Assembly (NCBI GenBank): GCA_009911175.1
Contig: QXWX01000090.1
Coordinates: 1 to 27,711, forward strand
Direction: 5' to 3'
Source of the DNA: Lachnospiraceae bacterium
GTDB lineage: Bacteria > Bacillota_A > Clostridia > Lachnospirales > Lachnospiraceae
Length of the DNA: 27,711 bases
Of this stretch, positions 1 to 8,200 are shown one piece after another. Under the pieces are notes generated by a model. That model ran no database searches and had not been told where the DNA came from. It was given only the letters and a program-made list of their open reading frames with translations. The position numbers were made by a program, and so were the translations under genes. The stretch's first letter is position 1. The number at the start of each line of letters is the position of its first letter.

Positions 1-74
1 CGCTGTATACCGAACGGTACGTACAGTGGTGTGGGAGGTCGGCTGCTCAACTAATGGGTAGCCTCCTACCCGAT
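1..74 (+). mobile_element. Group II intron 3' end (domains V and VI), truncated by the window edge
   Basis: These bases fold as the catalytic end of a group II intron. In domain V, positions 1-7 (CGCTGTA) pair with 22-28 (TACAGTG), there is a two-base CG bulge at 20-21, and an upper TACC/GGTA helix closes a GAAC loop. The first three bases form a CGC-type catalytic triad with its G.U wobble, as in some bacterial intron classes. Domain VI follows: GGGAGG at 33-38 pairs with CCTCC/CCC at 65-71, leaving A68 bulged as the branch-point candidate, and an inner GGCTGCTCA/TGGGTAGCC helix encloses ACTAA. The seventh base counted from A68 is T74, so the intron most likely ends with GAT at 74. The reverse-transcriptase gene would lie upstream, outside the window. 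The fold is seen in the sequence; the exact splice position is inference. Confidence 0.82.
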
Positions 75-1463
75 ATGTTTAGGAGATTTATATCGGACTT
101 ACTGCCGGGAGGGGCACGCAAACGAACCGACACTGCGTCAACTGCTCAAGATCTTGGTTTATGGCTACATGAATCATCTCTATTCCAGTCGGGAGATTGC
201 CGCGGCCTGTCTCCGGGATATTAATTTCATGTGGCTTCTGGAAGGGGCAAAAGCGCCCCATTATTCCACCATTGCCAGGTTTCGTACCCTGCATTTCGGT
301 CCCTGCGCAGAGCCGATCATGGCAGAAGTGTCCCAGTTCCTGTATCAACTGGGAGAATTGTCCGGAGAAACCATTTTCATAGACGGTACAAAGATCGAAG
401 CATGCGCCAACAAATATACTTTTGTATGGAAGAAAGCGGTCAGTAAGAACCTGGGAAAATTATTGGAGAAACTGGCTGCCTTTGTAGAACTCTGTGAGGA
501 GACTTATGGGATCAAGGTGGTGTATCAGAACCAGGTGAAAATGAAGCGTGTAAAAAAGCTGCGGAAGAAACTGTATGCATTGAAAGAATCAGAAGGAATT
601 GAATTCGTCCATGGTACTGGGAAACGAAAACATATCCTGCAAAAAAGCATTGAGACTTTGGAAGGATATTTGAAAAAACTAAAAGAATATACGAAAAAGC
701 TGCATATCTGCGGAACACGCAACAGTTATTCCAAAACGGACCACGACGCGACTTTTATGAGGATGAAAGAAGACGCTATGGGAAACGGACAGCTCAAGGC
801 CGGATATAATCTCCAGCACGGCGTAGACAGTGAATATATTGTATGGCTGACACTGGGACCGCAGCCCGCGGATACCACAACATTGATTCCATTTTTGAAA
901 TCTATGGAAGGGAATCTTGGCTTTTCCTATCAAAAAGTAGTCACGGATTCCGGATATGAAAGCGAAGAAAAATATGGGTATCTGGACGGCGGCGGGAAGT
1001 TGGCATACATCAAACCGGCAAATTACGAGATCTCAAAAACAAGGAAATACAAAAAAGACATCGGCCGGGCAGAAAACATGGAGTATGACGAAGCAGCGGA
1101 TACCTACACGTGCCACAATGGGAAAATCTTACATAAAGCCCGAATACAAAAAGAAAAGACCAGGACAGGAATAAGAACCTGTATGTATCAAAAAAGTTGC
1201 TCGAATATCGGGAAGCAGATCTGGAACGGATTGAAAGCGAAGAAGGGATTGAACTCCGGATGAATCGAAGTATCCAGGTGGAAGGATCCTTCGGGGAACT
1301 AAAACAGAACAGTGGATTCCGGAGATTTTTATACCGTGGGAGCCAGAATGTGAAAGCAGAAGCGATACTTTTGGCATTTGCGCATAACATCAATAAGCTG
1401 CACCATAAGATTCAGGGAGACAGAACCGGGAATCACCTGTTTCCTATAAAGAAAAGCGCATAA
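75..1463 (+). pseudogene. IS1182-family transposase, interrupted by a group II intron and internally deleted
   Basis: This is a DDE transposase of the IS1182 group, which moves an insertion sequence by cut-and-paste. The open frame can be read from about 76 (CLGDLYRTY), where it emerges directly from the intron end, so the N-terminal part must lie before the intron. It continues through an InsH-like N-terminal domain (QLLKILVYGYMNHLYSSREIA), the first Asp motif FIDGTKIEA (from about 382) and the second Asp motif VVTDSGYES (from about 940). The matching C-terminal part with the Glu motif VEGSFGELKQN lies in another frame, from about 1170 to the stop at 1461-1463. Between RTG (near 1167) and NLYVSKKLLEYRE the usual Cys-rich stretch of this family is missing, so the frame change reflects a deletion, not a single-base slip. 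The element cannot make an active transposase. Confidence 0.85.
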
Positions 1464-1585
1464 AAATAGACCAGTCAAAAGATTCAGGTTCTGTCTCGTG
1501 GCAAGGCTTGGGAAAGTGCATTCATCTAAAAAACAACGGGGAATACCTCTCTAATTTCAATAAAAAACTACTCTTTTTAGAAAAA

Positions 1586-1631
1586 GGGGCTGTTACATCC
1601 GAGATTTTTTGATCTCTGGTGCAACAGCCCC
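1586..1631 (+). repeat. Hairpin at the right end of the IS element (terminal inverted repeat)
   Basis: GGGGCTGTT at 1586-1594 pairs with AACAGCCCC at 1623-1631, extended inward by an imperfect stem and followed by a short T run. IS1182-type elements often end in a repeat of the GGGGCTGT...ACAGCCCC kind, so 1631 is the likely right end of the insertion sequence. It may also act as a terminator. The left terminal repeat is not in the window. Confidence 0.6.
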
Positions 1632-1859
1632 AGTTTTTCTTGATAAAAAAATAAAATTTTTATAGTATAAATACAAAAAGTTTTTAAAATCGGATGCTTT
1701 TTGCGGTAATAGGATATACTCATGCTTTGAAAATATACGGAAAAGTTTTCATAGTAAGCCGGAGGTAAGTGTGTTAAACTATAGATTGACAGGGTAGAAA
1801 ATGTGGATTTATCGGGTTACTCGTGTAATGCTGTACCGGGGAAGGAGTGTGCCGGCTGT
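1632..1859. other. Non-coding gap between IS end and the AAA-ATPase gene
   Basis: This AT-rich stretch holds no convincing gene. A TATACT at 1714-1719 could be a -10 box, but no good -35 lies 16-18 bases upstream. An AAGGAG at 1842-1847, 12 bases before the ATG at 1860, is the likely ribosome site of the next gene. Confidence 0.4.
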
Positions 1860-3536
1860 ATGGGAATCTATTTGAACGGAAAAAGGGCGTATTCTCTGTT
1901 CCAGGAGGACTGCGCGATGACATACTATATCGATAAGACGGAGATGCTGGATGAAATTGTGCGGATTCTGGAACAGAAGGGGAATGCGGTTGAGGAGACA
2001 GGCGCATTTCGGGGAAAGAAGATGAAATACCTCTGTGTGACCAGGCCGCGGCGTTTTGGAAAGACGATGGCGGCGAATATGATCGGGGCTTTTTTTGGCA
2101 AGGGAGCAGACAGCAGTGAAGAATTTGTTCATTTAAAGGTAGCCGGTTATGGGTGGTATCAAAAGCATTTGAACCAGCATAATGTGATTCATATTATGTT
2201 CAATGAACTGCCGGAAAACAGAAGATCTTACGAGCAATATATTTCTAGAATAAAAAAGGGGCTTATTGGTGATCTGAGGATGGCTTATCCTGAGATAGAG
2301 ATTGAAAAAGAAGATTCTGTATGGGACGCGCTGACAAAGGTGTTTGAATACGGCAATGGGGACAAGTTTATTTTTGTGCTGGATGAGTGGGACTATATTT
2401 ATCATCAGAAGTTTGTGACGGAGGAAGAGAAGGACGATTTTACGAAGTTTTTAAGCAACCTTTTGAAGGATAAGGCGTATGTGGAGATGGCGTACATGAC
2501 GGGAATCCTTCCGATTGCCAAGTACTTCAGCGGTTCCGAACTGAATATGTTCTGTGAGTATACCATGGTGAATGAGGAAAAATATAACGAATATTTTGGA
2601 TTTACCGGGGAAGAGGTGGATGCGCTCTACGAACGGTACCAGGCGCAGGAAACGGGGAAGCAGAATATCACCAGGGAGGATCTGCGGCTCTGGTATGACG
2701 GGTATCATACCAAAGGGGGGCGGCGTATGTATAATCCACGGTCGGTGGTGCTTGCGCTGTCCAATAATAATCTGGGGAATTACTGGACCAATTCGGGGCC
2801 GTATGATGAGCTGTTCTACTATATCGGGGCAAATGTAGATGAGGTGAAGGAGGATGTGGGGCTGATGATCGCGGACATTCCGGTTCCGGCCAGGGTACAG
2901 GAATATGCGGCTACATCCATGGAGCTGAAAACAAAGGATGAGATTTTTTCGGCGATGGTGGTTTATGGATTTTTGAATTATGAGGATGGATATGTTTCGA
3001 TTCCCAATAAAGAACTGATGGGGCGTTTTGCGGATATGGTCCAGAGGGAGCCCTCCCTGGGAAATGTTTACCGCCTGACAAGGCAGTCCGGCCGGATGCT
3101 GATGGCGACGAAGGCCGGGGATACGAAAACGATGACGGAGATCCTGCAGTTTGTACACAATACGGAGAGCCCTCTGCAGGTTTACAGCAATGAGGCGGAG
3201 CTGGCCTCGATCATCAAGTGGGCCTATCTGCAGGCAATTGATTATTATCGGATGGAGCGGGAGGATAAGGCGGGGGTGGGATATGTGGACTATATCTTTT
3301 ATCCGTTCCGGCGGGAGGATGACGCGATCATTCTGGAATTGAAGGTGAATCATACCGCGGATGACGCGATCCGGCAGATCAAGGAGCGGCAGTATGCGCT
3401 CCGGTTTGAGGGGAAGATCGGAGAGAAGCCGGAGTATACGGGGCGGATCCTGGCGGTGGGGATTGCCTATGATAAGGATGACAGGACGAAACGGCATGAG
3501 TGTAAGGTGGAAGTGCTGCGGGAGAGGCTGAATTAG
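1860..3536 (+). CDS. AAA-ATPase with C-terminal PD-(D/E)XK nuclease-like domain
   Basis: This 558-residue protein matches the widespread clostridial and Bacteroides family with an AAA-ATPase-like domain (PF09820) followed by a PD-(D/E)XK domain (PF08011, PDDEXK_9). The N-terminus MGIYLNGKRAYSLFQ...YYIDKTEML is typical of the family and supports ATG 1860 over the in-frame GTG at 1803, which would add 19 unconserved residues. RPRRFGKT (62-69) is the variant Walker A motif of these proteins, and FIFVLDEWDYI (170-180) is Walker B. Near the C-terminus GYVDYIF (Asp477) and ILELKVN (Glu493-x-Lys495), followed by the QI-KERQY helix, form the nuclease-like core. The catalytic residues look intact. The cellular role is not established; members are often found in variable regions. 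It ends 30 bases before sbcD, so co-transcription is possible. There are no membrane segments. Confidence 0.85.
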   Translation: MGIYLNGKRAYSLFQEDCAMTYYIDKTEMLDEIVRILEQKGNAVEETGAFRGKKMKYLCVTRPRRFGKTMAANMIGAFFGKGADSSEEFVHLKVAGYGWYQKHLNQHNVIHIMFNELPENRRSYEQYISRIKKGLIGDLRMAYPEIEIEKEDSVWDALTKVFEYGNGDKFIFVLDEWDYIYHQKFVTEEEKDDFTKFLSNLLKDKAYVEMAYMTGILPIAKYFSGSELNMFCEYTMVNEEKYNEYFGFTGEEVDALYERYQAQETGKQNITREDLRLWYDGYHTKGGRRMYNPRSVVLALSNNNLGNYWTNSGPYDELFYYIGANVDEVKEDVGLMIADIPVPARVQEYAATSMELKTKDEIFSAMVVYGFLNYEDGYVSIPNKELMGRFADMVQREPSLGNVYRLTRQSGRMLMATKAGDTKTMTEILQFVHNTESPLQVYSNEAELASIIKWAYLQAIDYYRMEREDKAGVGYVDYIFYPFRREDDAIILELKVNHTADDAIRQIKERQYALRFEGKIGEKPEYTGRILAVGIAYDKDDRTKRHECKVEVLRERLN

Positions 3537-3566
3537 AGCCGCAGAGCAGAGAACGGAGAAAAATTC

Positions 3567-4712
3567 ATGAAATTCATACATTTATCGGACCTTCACATCG
3601 GAAAGCGGGTGAATGAGTTTTCCATGCTGGAGGATCAGAAGTATATATTGGCGCAGATCCTGGAGCTTGTGGAGAGGGAAAGGGCCGACGGGGTGATCCT
3701 GGCGGGGGATCTGTATGACAAGCCGGTGCCACCGGCGGAGGCGGTGCGGGTGCTGGATGCATTTTTGACCCGGCTGGCGGAGATGGGGGTTCCGGTCTTT
3801 GCGGTCAGCGGGAACCATGACTCGGCGGAGCGGGTGGCATTTGGAGCGCGGCTGTTTTCCAGCAGGGGCGTGTATCTGTCGCCGGTGTATGACGGGAAGG
3901 TGGAATCTATTTCGCTGGAGGATTCCTTCGGGGAGGTGCGGGTGTATCTGCTGCCCTTTGTGAAGCCGGCGGCGGTGCGGCATGTCTTTGAGTCGGAGGA
4001 GATCGACAGCTACGAGGATGCGGTGCGGACGGCGGTGGAGCATATGGAGATTGATCCGTCTGTGAGAAATGTCCTGGCGGCCCATCAGTTTGTGACCGGT
4101 GCGGCCCGGTGCGAGTCGGAGGAGATCCTGGTGGGCGGACTGGATAACGTGGACGCGGCTGTATTTGACGGGTTTGACTATGTGGCACTGGGGCATCTCC
4201 ACAGTCCCCAGCATGTGGGCAGGGAGACAGTGCGCTACTGCGGGACTCCTTTGAAATATTCTTTTTCCGAGGCGGAGCAGGAAAAGTCGGTGACGGTGGC
4301 GGAGCTTAAGGAAAAGGGGAACGTGGAGATCCGGAGGATTCCGTTGAAGCCTCTGCGGGATATGCGGCGGATTCGGGGGACTTATATGGAGGTGACGGAC
4401 CGGTCTTTTTATCAGAATACGAATACGGAGGACTATGTGCAGATCACGCTGACGGATGAGGAGGATGTGCCGGACGGGCTGCAGAAGCTCCGGGTTATTT
4501 ATCCGAATCTGATGCGGCTGGAATATGACAACAGGCGGACCCGGGAGAGCGGGGACGTGAGCGGGGCCTGTGAGGTGGAGCAAAAGTCGGAGCTGGAATT
4601 GTTCGGGGAGTTCTATGAGCTGCAGAATAATCAGGCGATGAGCGAGAAGCAGGAGGCATTTGTCAGGGAACTGATCTGGAAGGTGCAGGAGAGAGGCATT
4701 CTTGGATTATGA
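3567..4712 (+). CDS. sbcD: Exonuclease SbcCD, nuclease subunit SbcD
   Basis: SbcD is the bacterial Mre11 homologue. With SbcC it forms an ATP-dependent double-strand exonuclease and hairpin endonuclease that processes blocked ends and palindromic DNA. The 381-residue protein shows the ordered metallophosphoesterase motifs: LSDLHIGK (Asp8, His10), AGDLYDK (Asp48), SGNHDS (Asn83, His84), AAHQFV and GHLHSP, so all metal ligands appear present. The C-terminal capping region ends in QNNQAMSEKQEAFVRELI. A GGAGAA precedes ATG 3567 at suitable distance. In most relatives sbcC follows with a few bases of overlap; here sbcC starts 562 bases further on, after a structured repeat and a small gene, so separate expression of the two subunits is likely. 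Confidence 0.95.
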   Translation: MKFIHLSDLHIGKRVNEFSMLEDQKYILAQILELVERERADGVILAGDLYDKPVPPAEAVRVLDAFLTRLAEMGVPVFAVSGNHDSAERVAFGARLFSSRGVYLSPVYDGKVESISLEDSFGEVRVYLLPFVKPAAVRHVFESEEIDSYEDAVRTAVEHMEIDPSVRNVLAAHQFVTGAARCESEEILVGGLDNVDAAVFDGFDYVALGHLHSPQHVGRETVRYCGTPLKYSFSEAEQEKSVTVAELKEKGNVEIRRIPLKPLRDMRRIRGTYMEVTDRSFYQNTNTEDYVQITLTDEEDVPDGLQKLRVIYPNLMRLEYDNRRTRESGDVSGACEVEQKSELELFGEFYELQNNQAMSEKQEAFVRELIWKVQERGILGL

Positions 4713-4715
4713 TGT

Positions 4716-4878
4716 GTTACAGGTCACGTCCGGCCAAGTTCACTCCCCAGCCAATCACCACGCTGATTGGCTGGGAGGATGCACATAAAAGCTGGGATTC
4801 AGGCCGTCCATTGCCGCAGGCAATTTAAAATGACGGCCTGAGTTACAGGGCACGCCTGGTCAAGGTGTGACCTGTAAC
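4716..4878 (+). repeat. 163-bp multi-hairpin intergenic element
   Basis: The outer arms GTTACAGGTCAC (4716-4727) and GTGACCTGTAAC (4867-4878) are exact reverse complements. Inside are a strong stem CTCCCCAGCCAATCA/TGATTGGCTGGGAG (4743-4757 and 4764-4777) and CAGGCCGTC/GACGGCCTG (4800-4808 and 4832-4840), which encloses TTGCC/GGCAA. The last 37 bases (4842-4878) can also fold alone, GTTACAGG with CCTGTAAC, in competition with the outer stem. This module recurs at 27643-27679 with one difference. The element starts three bases after the sbcD stop. It may be a repetitive element, a structured RNA, or both. Confidence 0.75.
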
Positions 4879-4917
4879 GATGATCCTTTTTATTTGAAAT
4901 TAACTATAAAAGTTTGA

Positions 4918-4947
4918 TTGCAGCTATAAGCTGCGCTATGATATAAT
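4918..4947 (+). promoter_or_regulatory. Promoter of the small gene with a dyad in the spacer
   Basis: A perfect TATAAT lies at 4942-4947, with TTGCAG at 4918-4923 (18-base spacing) as a possible -35. A dyad GCAGCT-ata-AGCTGC occupies 4920-4934, over the -35 and spacer, where a repressor could bind. The -10 is strong; the -35 and the operator reading are inference. Confidence 0.55.
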
Positions 4948-4995
4948 GAAAGCAATAGAAAACCAGTATACATTTCAAAAAAGGGAGGTGCGGAA

Positions 4996-5190
4996 ATGCC
5001 ATCAACTAATTTGGAAATTGCAAAAACAGCCATAGATGATTTTAAGGAGATACAAAGATATATGGCAATTGCAAAAGAGGAAAATGCAGTAAAAACGTAT
5101 GCCGAGTTAAAAAAGAAATATCTTTCTTTAAAGGCAATACTGAACGTGGCAGGCGTCAATCTCACGGATATTGATGAGATTAAGGAATAA
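4996..5190 (+). CDS. Small hypothetical protein between sbcD and sbcC
   Basis: A 64-residue protein preceded by a good ribosome site (GGGAGGTG, 4983-4990) and by a TATAAT promoter, and closed by an intrinsic terminator, so it is a complete small transcription unit. The sequence is largely helical and charged (EIAKTAIDDFKEIQRYMAIAKEENAVKTYAELKKKYLSLKAILNVAGV), with no signal peptide, membrane segment, Cys motif or recognisable DNA-binding helix-turn-helix. The final NLTDIDEIKE is acidic. I do not recognise the family. Its position splits the usual sbcDC operon. It could be a small helical regulator or simply an inserted cassette. Confidence 0.75.
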   Translation: MPSTNLEIAKTAIDDFKEIQRYMAIAKEENAVKTYAELKKKYLSLKAILNVAGVNLTDIDEIKE

Positions 5191-5201
5191 CGTATCTATA
5201 T

Positions 5202-5234
5202 GGATAGCGCAGAGAATGTGCTATCCTGTTTTTT
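5202..5234 (+). terminator. Intrinsic terminator after the small gene
   Basis: A 10-bp stem GGATAGCGCA/TGTGCTATCC (5202-5211 and 5217-5226, one G.U pair) with loop GAGAA is followed by TGTTTTTT. It separates the small gene from sbcC, 40 bases downstream. Confidence 0.85.
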
Positions 5235-5274
5235 CACGATTCATTATTAATGTATACGGAAAAGAGGAAAGATT

Positions 5275-8200
5275 ATGAGACCACAAAAGCTGACGATCAG
5301 TGCTTTCGGACCTTATGCCGGGAAAACGGAGATTGATTTTTCCAGGCTGGGGGATCGGGGGCTTTTTCTGATTACGGGGGATACGGGAGCGGGAAAGACC
5401 ACGATATTTGACGCGATCGCATTTGCGCTGTACGGGGAGGCCAGCGGAAATGTGCGGGAGGCGGGGATGTTCCGAAGCAAATATGCCGGGGAGGAGATGC
5501 CGACCTTCGTGGAACTGGAATTTGTCTATCGGGAAAAACGGTACCGGATCAGGCGGAATCCGGAGTATCTCCGGCCCAAGGGGCGGGGGACTGGGTATAC
5601 GATGCAGAAGGCGGACGCGGAGCTGACCTTTTTTGACGGCAGGCAGCCGGTGACCCGGACGCGGGAGGTGACCCGGGCGGTGGAGGAGGTGATCGGGCTG
5701 GATTACCGTCAGTTTACCCAGATCGCCATGATCGCCCAGGGGGATTTTCAAAAGCTTTTGCTGGCGGGAACCCAGGAACGGGGGGAAATCTTCCGGCAGA
5801 TCTTCCATACCGGGCTGTACCAGGAGGTGCAGAACCGGCTCCGGGACGCGGCGAAGGAACGATGGAAGGAATATGACGAGATCCGCAGGAGCATCAGCCA
5901 GTATCTGTCAGGGGTGGTCTGTGAGGGCAGTCCGGAGATCAGTCTGGAGCTGGAAAGCCTGCGCAAGGTGAAGTTTGAAGGCAGGGTAGGAAGAGGCCTG
6001 GAGCTTCTCCAGGAGCTTTTGGAGCAGGACGGGGCGGCATTGGAGCAGATGGACGATCAGCTGTCCGGTCTGGATGAGAAGATCCAGCAGGAGGACCAGC
6101 TTCTGGGGAAGGCGGAGCATTTTCGGCAGACAGCGGTACTTCTGGAGGAAAAACGGGAAGCCTTAAAGGAGAAGCGGCAGGCTTTGGAGCAGGCCGGGGA
6201 GATCCGGGAGAAGGCCCTGCAGTCGGGGGCCGAGGAAGAGGAGCTGGCAGCCTTGATCCGGCAGGCCGAGGAAAACCTGGAAAGATACCATGCTATGGAA
6301 AAATTGCAGGAACAAATGGAACTGCAGGCATTCCGGATTGCCGAAGAGCGGGAAAAACGGGAGAAGGCAGTGCTGCGCGTGGGAACCCTGAAGCTGGAGA
6401 TCGGGGAAAAGAAGAGGGAGCAGGAAACGCTGGAAACCGCAGGAGAGGAGCGGGAGCGGCTTCTGCACCGGAAGGAAGGCATGGAAAAGCATCGGGAAGG
6501 ACTGCGGCGGCAGGGCGAGCAGTATCTGGAGATCCAGGCGGAACGGGAGACGCGTGAGGCGGCCAGGGAAAGGGCGCTGGCGCAGGAAAAGAGTTTGGCC
6601 GGGGAACTGGAGGAGGCCGGGCAGCAGGCGGAGAGCTTGCGGGACCGGGACGCGGTGCTGGTGGGACTGACCGGGAGCCGGGAAAGGCTGGAGAAGGAGA
6701 AGGCGGAGCTGGAAGCGTGCCGCAGGGAATGGGATGAGGTCCGGGGGCAGCAGGAGAAGGCGGAGGAGACGCTGGCCGGGCTGACGGAGCAGGAACGGGC
6801 ATGGAAGGAAATGCTGGGGAAGCTGCAGGAGGAGCTGCGGCCTTTGAAAAATGCGGAGAGCGAGGAACTGGAGTACCGGCACCGGGCGGAAAGACAGAAA
6901 CAGGTGCTGGAGGATTTTCTGGGGCATGAAAAGCGCTGGAAAGGGTATGAGAAGAAGCGGGAGAAGCAGCAGGAGAATTATGGAGCGGCTGTGGAGGAGT
7001 GGGAACGGCTGCGGAATGCGTATTATGAGCTGGAGCAGAGATTTTTTGATGCCCAGGCGGGCATGCTGGCGGAGCATTTGAAGGAGGGGGAGAAGTGCCC
7101 GGTGTGCGGGGCGCTGCATCATCCGGAGCCGGCGGCACTTGCCGGAGAGGTGCCGGAAAAGAGGGAGCTGGACGAGAAGAAGAAGGTGCTGTCGAAAGCG
7201 GAGCGGAAGGTGGAGAAACTCAGCGGAGAGATCCGGCATCTTTCGGAGCAGATGGATGAGACGGAAGGGGAACTGCTGAGGATCGGAGAGGGAGCGCTTC
7301 GGCTGTCTGGAGAGGAGACGCGATTATCCGGGGAAGGCGAGAGGCTGTCTGGTGACGGGGAACGGCTGTATGCAGGCACGGCGCAGCCACCCGGAGGTGA
7401 GGCGCGGCGGCGCGAAGATGCGTCAGAGGGAATGAAGAGCGGCAGGGCTGAGGCAGAAAAGGCGGAGATGTTTGCAGACGGAGAAGCGGCGCCGGGAATT
7501 TCTGTGATCGAACAGGATGTGCGGGATGCCGGGGCTGTGAATGCCGGGCGATTGGCTGAGATGCGGCAGAACCTGCAAATGCATTTGGAAGAGCTGCAGA
7601 AGCAGCAGGAAGGAGCGAAGGAGAAAAAAGAGCGGTATGATGCCGGAAAGCAGGAGACGGAAGCGCTGGAAGGGCGTCTGGCGGGGCTTGGCGAGCAGGG
7701 GAAGGATCTGCGGGCAGATGTGGATCTGCTGGCGGGGCGGAGTATGGCCCTGGGGAAGCAGCTGGATGACAGGCTGGGCCGGATTGAGGAGGCACGGACG
7801 GAGCAGGACGCAAGGCGGAAGAGTAAGGGCGCGGATGTGAGAGCCGCGGTTCTGGAGGCGGAGGATGCATCTGCTTTCAAAACCGCAGCGGACGGGAAGC
7901 GGAAAGCGGCGCTTGAATCTGCGCTTTGCTGTCTGGCGGAACAGCTGGAAGAAATCTCGCTCCGGGAGCAGCAGGCGCAAAAGGACCTGGAACTGCGCGG
8001 CCGACTTTTGGAAACGGTCCGGAAGCTGGAAAAGAAACTGGAAAAATGCCGGGAGACGATCCGGGGGCAGAGCAGCTGTCTGGAAATCCTGCGGTCCCGG
8101 CGTGGGGAAAACCGGAAGCAGATGGAAGCGCTTCTTCTTGCGCCGGGGATGCCCTGGGGAGATTCTTATGGAAATGCGGCGGAAATGGGAGACCATGATC

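Noticed and set aside
1140..1215. Programmed frameshift in the transposase
   Set aside because: The frames meet across missing conserved sequence, and no slippery heptamer with a downstream stem is apparent. Deletion explains it better.
1803..1859. Upstream GTG start of the AAA-ATPase gene
   Set aside because: No ribosome site precedes it, and the added residues are not part of the family's conserved N-terminus, which begins at ATG 1860.
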